A stretch of DNA of 64,000 bases, taken from positions 796,857 through 860,856 of the forward strand of contig NZ_JH932292.1 in NCBI RefSeq assembly GCF_000301035.1, written 5' to 3'. The notes under the pieces are model-generated. The model was not told the DNA's origin, did not search any database, and worked only from the letters and a program-made list of their open reading frames with translations. Shown here in pieces: positions 40,808 through 50,335 of this stretch; position 1 is the first letter of the stretch; each line of letters starts with the position of its first letter. This stretch comes from Facklamia hominis CCUG 36813. GTDB taxonomy: Bacteria > Bacillota > Bacilli > Lactobacillales > Aerococcaceae. The position numbers and the translations under genes are program-made.

Positions 40808-40955
40808 TAGTCAACCCCTTCCAATACATTTATTAATCATCTCACGGGCAAACATTGGGTCCGATCGATCGTAAGCAAAAAGACTTAAAAAGTATAAAAG
40901 CTGATGGATTGAATGTCAAGCTATCTATCATTCAACTCACGTCTAATAAATTGAT

Positions 40956-41546
40956 TTAATAGTACTCAATCTGATATTCCTTTTGATCATAAAAGCGTGA
41001 TAAGGTCGAATCAAGTAATTTAATCGCATTATCATGGGCTGCCTCAAGTAAACCATTCTTAATTGCATCTTCCTGAGCTCTTTCTTTCAAATCCTTTAGA
41101 GAAAGGTTCATATCCTCGAAGGTAAAATTATTAAAAGGACTATAGCTTGCATCATAAACTAATAAACTATCTGGAAAAACTTCCTGACTAAGAATCTGAG
41201 TATCTGGTAATTCTACATAAATTGTCTTTTTAGCTTCATTCACCGTAAATTTTATCGACTCAAACTGTAAGCCCGCCTTAATCACTCCTTCATAACTATA
41301 TAACACCTTAGAGTCTGTAAAGGGTAAGTTAAAACCTAATACCTTCTTATTCGGTTTTTCACTCACTTGTGAAATCTTATACCGATATTCCGAAGTTGCT
41401 AATTCGCCAATATCTGCCATTGATGCCTCAATTTCTTGCGTAGCAATTTTTGGGCTTTCAGACTGTCTTGGCAAGAAGAAATATGTCAAGATGCCTACAC
41501 AGACTAAAATGGTTATATATTTCAATATTTGCACAACGTATTTCAT
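40956..41546 (-). CDS. DUF4230-like membrane-anchored protein
   Basis: ATG 41546 follows AAGGAGGACACC and gives 196 aa. An N-terminal anchor (YVVQILKYITILVCVGILTYFFL) precedes an extracytoplasmic domain with the DUF4230 pattern ELATSEYRYK, LYSYEGVIKAGLQFESI and YVELPDTQILS. It starts 10 bp after the lipoprotein gene and is probably co-transcribed. The family function is unknown. Confidence 0.78.
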   Translation of the reverse strand: MKYVVQILKYITILVCVGILTYFFLPRQSESPKIATQEIEASMADIGELATSEYRYKISQVSEKPNKKVLGFNLPFTDSKVLYSYEGVIKAGLQFESIKFTVNEAKKTIYVELPDTQILSQEVFPDSLLVYDASYSPFNNFTFEDMNLSLKDLKERAQEDAIKNGLLEAAHDNAIKLLDSTLSRFYDQKEYQIEYY

Positions 41547-41556
41547 GGTGTCCTCC

Positions 41557-42777
41557 TTATTGTATCGTCTTTGCCGCCTTATAGAGTTCCAAACGCTTGT
41601 CTTCCAAGGCTTCATCGAAGTTAATCTTCATCAAAGGATCATTATTAGTGATTACGCCTAAGTTGTCAAGCTCTGTGTAACGCAGATCTATCTGTGGCTC
41701 TCCATCCTCCAAGCCCATGTAACCGCCATAAAAAGATAATGAATCACCCACTTTTAATTTAGGTTCCTTTGCAATCCGTAAATCCGTTAACCGGTATATC
41801 TGGTCAGGTTTATTATCTTCCTGAATCCATAGATGGGCCGGTTGAATCAAGCTTCCGTGTTTGGATTTTATGATCTGACCCGTAATTTTAATTTTACGAT
41901 TTTTTAAACTAGAAGGATACTTTGTTAACTTCTCGAATGGAATCTTCTGGCATTCTTGCAAATATCGATAACGTTGAAAAACAGGGTCATCCCACTGCCG
42001 ATTATTATAATAAAAAAGATAGTTTTGTATCATTTTTTTAAAAGTCTCTATTTGTTGAGCCTGAGTCTGATCTTCCGCACTTAGTAACTTATATATTTGA
42101 ATCAAATTTAATAATTCTTTAGTCTGCTGACCATTTGTTAAGCCACTTTGATAAGATGAATTATCTACTAAATAATCAAACAGATTAATCTTATAATCCT
42201 TGATAAAGGAGTCGATCCCTTGATAATTTTGCGGCAAATGTTGGATTTGTGAAGCAGTTAATTTAGAATAAAGCGTTTTTAATGTGTCAACAGCAGCAAG
42301 ATCTTGAACCGCTAAGTCGCTCATTTTATCCATTAGTTGAAAGGTCTGAGTAAACACAGTCTCTTTAAACTTTTTTTCAGCCTGAAGCAAATCACTAAAA
42401 TTCGCTACATAAGCTTGTTGATCATCTGTCAGATCATCATATGCTCTTCTCGCTTTTTGGATGGACTCTTGTCCATCTGGAACGGACGGGTTAATCGATT
42501 TAATAAGTAATTCCACGTGATCAATTGCCAATTGATCCATTTTTCTTTGAATTTCTTGTAACTCTTGATAGTTAGCGACCTGTCTTTTTTCTGAATCCGT
42601 CAATTTTTGATAACGTTGTACAAGTGATTCCAACTCATCTTGGTCTACTTGCTTTTTCGTTATTGTTTGACTAATATCGTGCTCCAAACTTTTAACAGAG
42701 GGACTTTTACCACAAGCAGTTAAAGTGAAAATTAGTATCATCACTAAAAGGCCCTTCCCTGACTTGGCTCTCAACAC
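41557..42777 (-). CDS. Lipoprotein with four degenerate helical repeats and an OB-like domain
   Basis: GTG 42777 follows GGGAGG. The lipobox is clear (ILIFTLTAC, Cys near 22). Four diverged helical units follow, marked by YQKLTDSEKRQVANY, YDDLTDDQQAYVANF, YSKLTASQIQHLPQN and YKLLSAEDQTQAQQ. The C-terminal 110 residues (KNRKIKITGQIIKSKHGSLI, LKVGDSLSFYGGYMG) look like an OB-type fold, as in tRNA_anti-like domains. Total 406 aa. It is coupled to the DUF4230 gene. Function unknown; a surface carrier or scaffold role is possible. Confidence 0.75.
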   Translation of the reverse strand: MLRAKSGKGLLVMILIFTLTACGKSPSVKSLEHDISQTITKKQVDQDELESLVQRYQKLTDSEKRQVANYQELQEIQRKMDQLAIDHVELLIKSINPSVPDGQESIQKARRAYDDLTDDQQAYVANFSDLLQAEKKFKETVFTQTFQLMDKMSDLAVQDLAAVDTLKTLYSKLTASQIQHLPQNYQGIDSFIKDYKINLFDYLVDNSSYQSGLTNGQQTKELLNLIQIYKLLSAEDQTQAQQIETFKKMIQNYLFYYNNRQWDDPVFQRYRYLQECQKIPFEKLTKYPSSLKNRKIKITGQIIKSKHGSLIQPAHLWIQEDNKPDQIYRLTDLRIAKEPKLKVGDSLSFYGGYMGLEDGEPQIDLRYTELDNLGVITNNDPLMKINFDEALEDKRLELYKAAKTIQ

Positions 42778-42891
42778 ATTTTCAACCTCCCATCCACCAT
42801 AATCGAATTATACTTTTAATCTTAAAAGCTGACAAATATTGCTTTAAGCAAAAAATCCAGCAGAATTTCTGCCAGATTTTCTGAAATTACT

Positions 42892-43392
42892 TTATAAAGC
42901 GCCAGTTAACCATAAACCTAATTGAGAAATAAGAGCACTCCCTAAGTAGGTACCGATAAAAACAAAGGCTGCCACAATCATTATCTTCCAGGAGGTACGT
43001 CGTAAATCAACTAGACTATCGGCTACCGAGATCCCAGCTACTGCCAAAATAGGCGTTGTAACCGCTAGAAAGTCAACCGATTGGATGGACTTGATGATCA
43101 CTTCGCCAAAAATCAAGCAAAAAATTAAAGAAACGATCGAAACCCATCCCAGAATTGGAAAATCTTTCGCTACTGGAATCTCTTTGGCCTTCATAAAATC
43201 GGCCACAAAAATTCCCAACATGGAAAAGAGCCATAAAATAAGAAGACCTAAAAGCGTCCATCCAGTAATTGGAGTGGAAGCTGGATTCTTTAATAGCTTA
43301 ATTCCTTGTGTAAAAAGAATTAAAAAACAGCCTAAAGCGATTCGTGCACCAAAATCAAAATATTTCTGCTTTGAACTATTTTCCATGGTCAT
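42892..43392 (-). CDS. Small membrane partner of the DUF3100 protein
   Basis: This 166-aa protein has about five membrane helices (GCFLILFTQGIKLL, TLLGLLILWLFSMLGIFVADF, IVSLIFCLIFGEVII, MIVAAFVFIGTYLGSAL). ATG 43392 follows AAAGGAGATCATT and overlaps the DUF3100 stop by 17 bp, so the two are translationally coupled. Likely one subunit of a two-part transporter serving the M20 enzyme encoded upstream (inference). Confidence 0.7.
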   Translation of the reverse strand: MTMENSSKQKYFDFGARIALGCFLILFTQGIKLLKNPASTPITGWTLLGLLILWLFSMLGIFVADFMKAKEIPVAKDFPILGWVSIVSLIFCLIFGEVIIKSIQSVDFLAVTTPILAVAGISVADSLVDLRRTSWKIMIVAAFVFIGTYLGSALISQLGLWLTGAL

Positions 43393-44191
43393 AATGATCT
43401 CCTTTCGTAAAGAAATTATAGAAGAATCGTTGCATTGGGATGGCTATGAAGAACATCGTATAAGTTCCCAAAAAACTTGTCAGCAATTGACTAGCAGCCG
43501 CATAAGAACGAACTGTTTCCGCCATTGCTTCTGTTGGCATTAATGCTGCAATCGAAGCAGAGGAAGCTGCCATCATTGAAGCTGAGCCTGGTCCAGAAGC
43601 CATTGCTAAAGCTCGATAATCTAGCCCCAGTTTTAAAAATAGCGGGGCTACAATACTAAAGAAAATAGATCCAAATAGGGTACCGATCAAATATAACGAA
43701 AGGACACCTCGACCTTCTGCCGAATCCAAAGTATACTTTTCTGAAATATAAGCCAGTTCTCCTTCACGGCCAAGTCCAAGCGTTGCACCAATGGCTTCCC
43801 GTCTCAACCCAAGTAATAAAGCAATGGGCATCCCTAAAATAACCGTCCCCGTATTCCCTAACTCTTGCAATAAGAAAACCCAGCCTACTTTGAGGATTTC
43901 CTTTAGATTGGGAGCAACATCGGCTCCATAACGAGCCATTAAAGGCAACATAATAAACATTAAACTTCCTGATGCAAATTTAATATTTTCGGGCGAATAG
44001 ATTTTCTTCAAAATTCCTTTACGCCATAATGGAATAGCAAATATCATGGTAATTAATACCGCAAAAACAAGGGGTAAAATATTTATGGTAAAACGACCTA
44101 GGCTTAAACTTCTAAAACCAATCCATTCTGCAGCAACTATCGCAAGCAAAATAAAGGGAATTAAATACATTAATGATTTTTTATGTGTCAA
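43376..44191 (-). CDS. DUF3100 membrane protein
   Basis: This 271-aa polytopic protein has the family-typical GNTGTVILGMPIALLLG, LGREGELAYISEKYTLDSAEGRGVLSLYLIGT (read as two adjacent motifs) and MASGPGSASMMAASSA segments. The conserved helix-break motifs resemble transporters. It is sandwiched between its small partner and an M20 amidohydrolase in one operon, which suggests uptake or export of the enzyme's substrate or product. Confidence 0.82.
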   Translation of the reverse strand: MTHKKSLMYLIPFILLAIVAAEWIGFRSLSLGRFTINILPLVFAVLITMIFAIPLWRKGILKKIYSPENIKFASGSLMFIMLPLMARYGADVAPNLKEILKVGWVFLLQELGNTGTVILGMPIALLLGLRREAIGATLGLGREGELAYISEKYTLDSAEGRGVLSLYLIGTLFGSIFFSIVAPLFLKLGLDYRALAMASGPGSASMMAASSASIAALMPTEAMAETVRSYAAASQLLTSFLGTYTMFFIAIPMQRFFYNFFTKGDHYDHGK

Positions 44192-44216
44192 TGTCCTTCT
44201 CCTTCAATTAATAATC

Positions 44217-45476
44217 TTATAACATCGTTGTTAAGGTTGATAAATAGTCCGAGTATGACCGTCGATATAGCTTGTTGTAATCCATTGAATCACTGATATG
44301 GTGAATACATTGAACCAAATAGTCTGGGAAGGTCTTTAGCACGAATTCTGGATCAATCATCCGAAAATCAATCCCATGAATACGTCCTTCAAAGCCTCCA
44401 TAAGAAATCTGAATACAAGGCAGCATATATGATAAGTCTCCAATATCTCCCGCTGCAGCAATTGCCCCTCGTTGGTCGATCAAACCTGTGATTGCTGGAT
44501 AGGCCATAAATGCCTCTTTAGCTAATTGCGTCAAATAATCATCTTGATGAAAAGGAAGATAGCCCATTTCTGTCTCACAGGTCACTTGCCCACCTAAAGC
44601 TAATGCAGAGCCTTGTGCCATCTGATCTAAACGTTGCGATACTTCCCTCATATAATCTAATGACATCGATCGAATATCGGTTCCTACACGAACTTGATCT
44701 GGAATCACATTTGTCGACATGCTGCTTGCATCCATAATAATTGGATTTAAGCGTAAATAAACATCTTCGCGCATTTGTTGCCTAGCTAAACCAATTGCTG
44801 TATTAAACAGGGTGGACATACTATAAGCATTCACTCCTGAATAAGGATCAAAGCCGGCATGACTGGCTCTACCTTGAAAATCAAAGTATTTATAACAAAA
44901 GCCTGCCAAATCACATGCCAATTCAATTGTTGGCTCATGAAAACGCTCACCGATGGAGTGAATATGAATCGCAAAATCGATATCATTGAAGACCCCTAGA
45001 CGCATTGCTTCTGCCTTACCACCAAGGTGAACCACCTTCCCTTGGTCTCGTAAACCACGCCGATAATGTAAGTCCAAATATTCCTCCGCTGGTACGAAGA
45101 TAAAGGCTAGATTAAAATCTAACTGCTGATAGGCTTGAGTCACAAAAAAATAGTGGTACAAAGCTAATGCAATCGTCACCTGGCTAAAATGACCACATGT
45201 ATGTGCCGCTCCGGTTTGAGGGTTTGCTCGGAAGTGGTTTGGGGTATAGACCGCATCCAATTCAGCCAAGAAGGCCATGGTATGTTGACAATTATGATTT
45301 AGATCCACACGAAGTCCAGTTAAGGCAAAAGTTTTAATTTTGGCCTTCGGATTAACCGAATGAATGTAATCTATCACCTTACCTTGAGTTCGTTCTTCCT
45401 TGAAGCCTAGTTCCGGATGGTCAAATAGATCCTCTGCAAATTTTTTCAAATGCTCATATTCACGATCAAAAAACAT
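44217..45476 (-). CDS. M20-family amidohydrolase linked to DUF3100 transporter
   Basis: The protein has the M20 signature residues AELDAV, AAHTCGHFSQVTIALAL, FVPAEEYLDL and AIHIHSIGE, and a dimerisation domain (GRASHAGFDPYSGVNAYSM). ATG 45476 gives 419 aa starting MFFDREYEHLKKFAEDLFDH, as expected for the family. ATG 45509 is also possible because CGGAG precedes it, but would add an atypical MIVLERRWREI. The neighbouring membrane pair suggests it works on an imported amide such as an aminobenzoyl conjugate or N-acyl amino acid (inference). Confidence 0.83.
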   Translation of the reverse strand: MFFDREYEHLKKFAEDLFDHPELGFKEERTQGKVIDYIHSVNPKAKIKTFALTGLRVDLNHNCQHTMAFLAELDAVYTPNHFRANPQTGAAHTCGHFSQVTIALALYHYFFVTQAYQQLDFNLAFIFVPAEEYLDLHYRRGLRDQGKVVHLGGKAEAMRLGVFNDIDFAIHIHSIGERFHEPTIELACDLAGFCYKYFDFQGRASHAGFDPYSGVNAYSMSTLFNTAIGLARQQMREDVYLRLNPIIMDASSMSTNVIPDQVRVGTDIRSMSLDYMREVSQRLDQMAQGSALALGGQVTCETEMGYLPFHQDDYLTQLAKEAFMAYPAITGLIDQRGAIAAAGDIGDLSYMLPCIQISYGGFEGRIHGIDFRMIDPEFVLKTFPDYLVQCIHHISDSMDYNKLYRRSYSDYLSTLTTML

Positions 45477-45613
45477 GATTTCTCGCCATCTCCTCTCCAA
45501 AACAATCATGAAATACTCCGCTAGTGTATCAAATAAAAGTTAGCCAAACTAGTTGTTTTCCAAAAAAAAAAACGAATTCCTTATCTTTTCTAATCATTTA
45601 CATAAATGATCAT

Positions 45614-45663
45614 AAAAAAACTAGTCGCTCAAACCAGATTTTCATCACAGTGTAAACGACTAG
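45614..45663 (-). terminator. Terminator of the EamA transporter gene
   Basis: Arms CTAGTCG and CGACTAG with a long internal stretch, and on the minus strand a seven-T run. Confidence 0.65.
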
Positions 45664-45697
45664 ATATTTAAGTTTTTTCATTAAGCAGCCATCAAAA

Positions 45698-46570
45698 CTA
45701 ACTTTCTTTAAGCGGTTTTAAGTCTACTACTAGAATACCACAGAAAATCAAAATTCCCCCCACAATCATAGTCAACATAACAGGCTCTCCTAAAATCAAA
45801 ATAGCTGTTAACATTCCAAAAAAGGCTTCTGTTGATAAAATAACTGCTGTTTCATTACTGGTAGTATAGTTTTGTGAAATGGTTTGAAGGCCATAACCAA
45901 CAAGTGTTGCAACAATTCCAACATATAAAATAGGTAGGATAGACTCTTGAGTAAAATGAATATTGGCTTCGCCTAAGAAGAAGGCCGCTATCCAACTAAG
46001 GGCTGCTGCAGCCCCCATTTGAAGAAGCATCAAGGACCAATTTGGCATTCCCTCCCCATAATGGTCCATATAAAATATATGGGCTCCAAAGAAGACGGCA
46101 CCAATTAGTGACAAAGCATCCCCGAAATTAAAGGCGATTTGACCAATTCCCCCAGAGAAAGAAGTGAATCCAATTCCAATTAAAGAAATCAAAGCCCCCA
46201 ACAACGCATTCTTTGATAACTTTTCTCTAAGAACAAGCCATCCTATAAAAGGAACAATGACGACATTGACTGCTGTTAAAAAAGAGTTCTTTGACGTAGT
46301 GGTAAACTCAAGTCCCTTTGTTTGAAAGAAATAAGCTAAAAATAAAATAACTCCCACTGTGACGCCTTTTATAAATTCGTCCTTTGAAATTCTCTTTAAT
46401 TTACCCACATTAATCACCAATAAAATGACAAAAGCAATCGTAAAACGTAAAGCGATCACTTGAAACGTCGTAAAGTATTTCAGTGCAATTGAAGAAAAAG
46501 TAAAGCCCGATCCCCAGATTAATGCCGTCAAGAGTAATCCAAGTTTCCCAAGCATATGTTTATTTTTCAT
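45698..46570 (-). CDS. EamA/DMT-superfamily transporter
   Basis: This 290-aa protein has ten predicted helices in two EamA repeats. The first starts LGLLLTALIWGSGFTFSSIAL with LRFTIAFVILLVI; the second contains GDALSLIGAVFFGAHIFYMD and TLVGYGLQTISQNYTTSNETAVILSTEAFFG (adjacent segments). It probably exports metabolites or amino acids. ATG 46570 has an AGAGGGGGATTC site. It stands alone. Confidence 0.88.
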   Translation of the reverse strand: MKNKHMLGKLGLLLTALIWGSGFTFSSIALKYFTTFQVIALRFTIAFVILLVINVGKLKRISKDEFIKGVTVGVILFLAYFFQTKGLEFTTTSKNSFLTAVNVVIVPFIGWLVLREKLSKNALLGALISLIGIGFTSFSGGIGQIAFNFGDALSLIGAVFFGAHIFYMDHYGEGMPNWSLMLLQMGAAAALSWIAAFFLGEANIHFTQESILPILYVGIVATLVGYGLQTISQNYTTSNETAVILSTEAFFGMLTAILILGEPVMLTMIVGGILIFCGILVVDLKPLKES

Positions 46571-46810
46571 AGAATCCCCCTCTATTAAATCTGTTTACAA
46601 GTATAACAAGATTCACTCCTACATACAATTAATATAGCTTAGTCTTTCGTAATTAGCCTATCAATAAGCTGATAAATATAATAACTCCTCTAAAAAATAG
46701 ACCCTCTGCTCCCATTTTCTTACAGCACTTATTCTTAGTCCTTAAAATTACCTGATTTATTGCTATCGAATTATGGTATAGTTAAGCCAAGTAAAAAATT
46801 GGAGGTTTTT

Positions 46811-47281
46811 ATGTCTGCTATCTTTTTTTATCCTATATTAATTATCCTTTTAGGCGCTATCAGCTATAACCTTTACTTAAAACGTCAAATAATCCTTCGG
46901 GAAACGATCACACCTTCTTGGTGGATTGCCCAAGTTCTAACGTTACTGATATTGTTATTTGTTGGTCGCGGATTAAGAATGGACCCGAAAGCTTATCTAT
47001 TGTTGGGTTTATTTATGATCTATTCCTTATCAATGGCTGGGTGTAAGGGTGTCTCTAAGGATGGCTTTTTTGTTCTTCAAGGCATCACTTTTACTATTAA
47101 AAAACTTCCGTATCAACATGTTGACCGAATCGTAGTAGACCGTCTACCAGATCAGTCTTTACTTAGCCTACTGATTCCCGATCAACAAGTTTATCATCAA
47201 CAAAAATATAAGCTCTCTGATGAGAACACACTACTAAGCCTACTTGATTCTAATCAACTGCTTTACGACTTCAAAAAATAA
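46811..47281 (+). CDS. Membrane protein of unknown function, 156 aa
   Basis: ATG 46811 follows ATTGGAGGTTTTT. Three to four helices occupy the N-terminal half (FFYPILIILLGAISYNLYLK, WIAQVLTLLILLFVGRG, AYLLLGLFMIYSLSMAG). A cytosolic domain follows (VSKDGFFVLQGITFTIKKLP, HVDRIVVDRLP) that looks like a small PH/DUF5673-like beta domain. No family is certain. Confidence 0.7.
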   Translation: MSAIFFYPILIILLGAISYNLYLKRQIILRETITPSWWIAQVLTLLILLFVGRGLRMDPKAYLLLGLFMIYSLSMAGCKGVSKDGFFVLQGITFTIKKLPYQHVDRIVVDRLPDQSLLSLLIPDQQVYHQQKYKLSDENTLLSLLDSNQLLYDFKK

Positions 47282-47382
47282 CCCTAATTAATAAAGCGCT
47301 CCAGAGACGATAATTATTTTAATATACCCATTCACTTATCAATATTTCCTAATCTTTTAGCCTATTAGAAAGGATGTTTCTT

Positions 47383-48672
47383 GTGTCCCACTCTCATACC
47401 CTTCGAATAAAACCCTTAGGGCTCGCCCTCTTAACCGGTACTTTAACCGGTATTATCGTTGCTTATTTTCGATTAGCTCTTAGTCAAATCAATCATCTTT
47501 TACAAAGCTTGCTTGTCCAGTCTTCACAACACTTTTTTCAAGGTCTTTTATTTTTAGGCTTATTACTCATTCTTGGTGTTTTTGCAGGCTACTGTCTTAA
47601 AGCCGAAAGTAACATTTCTGGTTCTGGAATCCCCCAGGTATCAGGACAACTCCAAGGTCAATTACAACAAAATTGGTGGCGCGTCCTCATCTATAAATTC
47701 CTAGGAGGTTTAGCCACCATCGGTTCAGGACTTACGTTAGGCCGCGAAGGCCCTTCTGTCCAAATTGGGGCTTCTATCGGTCAAGGAATGGCTCAATTAA
47801 GTCGAAGTAAGGAAGAAGTCTCCAACTATCTGATTGCTGGTGCAGCTGGAGCAGGAATGGCAGCCGCTTTTAACGCCCCTCTTTCAGGTCTTTTTTTTGT
47901 CATCGAAGAATTGCTTCATCAATCTAATCGTCGATTATTTGTCTATACGGGAATCACAATCGCTAGCTCTAGCTTAACCGCTAAATATATCCTCGGCAAC
48001 CGGGTATCCATTCCAATTCCGGTATTTAACTCCGATAACTTCCCGAACTTGATTCAATGCCTCTTACTAGGTATCTTAGTCGCTTTTTCTGGGCTTCTAT
48101 TTAATCAAGGCATTCTAAGTCTCAAAAATATTTTCTCAAATTGGCAGGCCCCACTGTATCTTAAGACAGCCTTGCCATTCTTAGTCACTGGTCTTTTTCT
48201 ACTCTATGACCCACAATTATTTGGATCGGGCGCTAATTTGATTCAGCTTCCCTTCGAATCTTCCTTAACGTTACCGAATCTAGGTTACCTATACCTCGTT
48301 AAATTGGTTCTACTTTTACTAGCTTTTTGCTCAGGAATTCCAGGAGGAATCTTCTTTCCCCTACTAGCCTTAGGGTCACTTGTCGGCCAAATTTATGGTT
48401 TGACCCTTGCTCAACTTGGATTAGCTTCTGCCGATTTAATCCCTTACTTTTCGATTATTGCGATGGCCTGTCATTTCGCAGCGATCGTTCGTGCTCCTTT
48501 AACAGGGATGGTTTTAATTATGGAAATGACCGGTGCCTCACTCCCCTGGTTACTCCCCATGATGATCGCCTGCTACACCGCCGACTTGGTGAGTGAGTTC
48601 TTAGGTAATCAACCGATCTACGAAAGTTTATTAGAAATAATCCTTCAAAATAAATATAAACCTACGAATTAA
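47383..48672 (+). CDS. ClC-family chloride channel/transporter
   Basis: This 429-aa protein has the ClC selectivity-filter motifs GSGIPQ near 82, GREGPSVQIGASIG near 120 and GIPGGIFFPLLALGS near 320. The glutamate of GREGP, the gating or proton glutamate, is present, consistent with a Cl-/H+ or fluoride-type antiporter. I chose GTG 47383 because AGAAAGG lies 9-10 nt upstream; ATG 47374 abuts that site. No cytosolic CBS domain is present. A strong terminator follows. Confidence 0.9.
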   Translation: MSHSHTLRIKPLGLALLTGTLTGIIVAYFRLALSQINHLLQSLLVQSSQHFFQGLLFLGLLLILGVFAGYCLKAESNISGSGIPQVSGQLQGQLQQNWWRVLIYKFLGGLATIGSGLTLGREGPSVQIGASIGQGMAQLSRSKEEVSNYLIAGAAGAGMAAAFNAPLSGLFFVIEELLHQSNRRLFVYTGITIASSSLTAKYILGNRVSIPIPVFNSDNFPNLIQCLLLGILVAFSGLLFNQGILSLKNIFSNWQAPLYLKTALPFLVTGLFLLYDPQLFGSGANLIQLPFESSLTLPNLGYLYLVKLVLLLLAFCSGIPGGIFFPLLALGSLVGQIYGLTLAQLGLASADLIPYFSIIAMACHFAAIVRAPLTGMVLIMEMTGASLPWLLPMMIACYTADLVSEFLGNQPIYESLLEIILQNKYKPTN

Positions 48673-48700
48673 ATCAAATCCTTCAAAATTACAAACAAAG

Positions 48701-48742
48701 CCCCCATCTAGTGATTAGAAAAACACTAGATGGGGGTTAATT
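48701..48742. terminator. Bidirectional terminator
   Basis: Arms CCCCCATCTAGTG and CACTAGATGGGGG (13 bp, perfect) between convergent genes. Confidence 0.85.
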
Positions 48743-48746
48743 TTGA

Positions 48747-49079
48747 TTAAGCCCGACGTACATTTTGCCAAATAATTAAAGCAAGGGCAATGACTAATAG
48801 ACCAAAGGACAAGTGCCATAAAATATAATTACAGATAAGACAAATAATAAAAGCAATCGTATCTCGTTCTAATGGATAAAAGCCAAGATACTGCGTATAT
48901 TCTTTACCATCAATGACGTATGTCAATACATAAAGGACTAATGCAATTGTAATAGGGAACAAGATCAATGACATGAAGTTATTGAAGTCTCCAATAATAT
49001 AGAAAACAAATGAAGCTACATAATTATAAATCCAAGCATCTTTAGGGATTTGCTTAAAAAATGATTCCAATGATAACAT
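48747..49079 (-). CDS. Small membrane protein, 110 aa
   Basis: This 110-aa protein has three helices (YIIGDFNNFMSLILFPITIALVL, IAFIICLICNYILWHLSF, LLVIALALIIWQNV) and an acidic N-terminus. ATG 49079 has a GGAGAGGATATAA site. No family recognised. It follows hemW in direction but is separated by about 100 bp with its own leader. Confidence 0.65.
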   Translation of the reverse strand: MLSLESFFKQIPKDAWIYNYVASFVFYIIGDFNNFMSLILFPITIALVLYVLTYVIDGKEYTQYLGFYPLERDTIAFIICLICNYILWHLSFGLLVIALALIIWQNVRRA

Positions 49080-49177
49080 TTATATCCTCTCCTTTAATTG
49101 TATTATCAACTACAATAACTTTTTCAACCTCCGTCTTAAGACGGAATTGAATCGTTACAAGTTCATTATACCATCAT

Positions 49178-50317
49178 TTACAAAATATCAAGATAAAATT
49201 GATTGCCAATGTCTAAACCAAGCTCTGTAAAGGCTATGCGGTCTTCACTCAATTGGATGATCCCTGTATTTAAGTGCTTTTCAATGGCTTTCTGATATTT
49301 TGTCAAAAAATCAATTCCAAATCGCTGATTAATTTCAGGAATTGAAAAACCTTTTAAAAGCCGCATATTCAGCATGATATATTCCTTTTCACGATCCTCT
49401 AAAGTCATCACTTCTTGAGACATAACAGGTGGAAGCCCCCGATCAATCTTTTGATAATATGCTGAAAATGATCGTTCATTATCATAGCGAATCAAATCCA
49501 CATTTGAAGAAGCTCCCAAGCCTAAGCCTAAATAATTATCTAGGCGCCAATATTTTTTATTATGGCGGCTTTCATAGCCTGGACGGGCAAAATTTGAAAT
49601 TTCATACTGTTCAAAACCTGCTGCTTTTAGACGCTCCTGAATATAATGATACATCGTCCTCTCTAATTCTTCACTCGGTAACTTTACCTGACCCGTTAAT
49701 ACCCAGCGTTTTAAAGGTGTATCATCCTTAATCATCAATGAATAAATTGATAAATGAGTAAGGGGAAGCGTCAGTGCTTGATTCAAATCATCTTCTAGGA
49801 TCTCCAAGGTTTGCTTAGGATTAGCAAACATCAAATCTATCCCTAGTCGATCGATCCCTTTATTCTTCATCAATTCAATCTTCTCAAAGACCGTAGCTCG
49901 ATCATGGAGTCGCCCCATCATTTTTAACACTTCATCATTGAAAGATTGAACACCCATCGAAAACCGATTAAAGCCGCATTCAAGATAACTATCTAATCGG
50001 CGACTAGTAACCGATTCAGGATTCATCTCAATCGAAATCTCAGCCCTTTGGCTCACTTCAAAATAGCGATAAACTCCCTCCATCACTCTTACCATCTGGT
50101 CAGCAGATAAATAAGAAGGTGTCCCGCCACCAAAATAGATGGTATCAATCAAATAATTTTGTTCCTGATAAAATGCCATTTCTCGAATCAAATAATCAAT
50201 ATAGGGATCAACTTCATTGGCTTGATCCGTAAATGTTAAAAAATTACAATAGTGGCATTTTTTTTGACAAAAAGGAATATGAATATATAGTCCCATCTTG
50301 ACCTTCGCTTGTGACAT
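49178..50317 (-). CDS. hemW: Radical SAM haem chaperone HemW
   Basis: This 379-aa protein has the radical-SAM motif CQKKCHYCNF (CxxxCxxC) near residue 18, GGGTPSYLS, and ISIEMNPESV. A HemW C-terminal domain lies around 300-375. The extra residues that separate HemW from true HemN place it in the haem-trafficking group (family knowledge). ATG 50317 has an AGGAAAGGAATCG site. It follows the barstar gene by 18 bp and is probably co-transcribed. Confidence 0.9.
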   Translation of the reverse strand: MSQAKVKMGLYIHIPFCQKKCHYCNFLTFTDQANEVDPYIDYLIREMAFYQEQNYLIDTIYFGGGTPSYLSADQMVRVMEGVYRYFEVSQRAEISIEMNPESVTSRRLDSYLECGFNRFSMGVQSFNDEVLKMMGRLHDRATVFEKIELMKNKGIDRLGIDLMFANPKQTLEILEDDLNQALTLPLTHLSIYSLMIKDDTPLKRWVLTGQVKLPSEELERTMYHYIQERLKAAGFEQYEISNFARPGYESRHNKKYWRLDNYLGLGLGASSNVDLIRYDNERSFSAYYQKIDRGLPPVMSQEVMTLEDREKEYIMLNMRLLKGFSIPEINQRFGIDFLTKYQKAIEKHLNTGIIQLSEDRIAFTELGLDIGNQFYLDIL

Positions 50318-50335
50318 GATTCGATTCCTTTCCTA

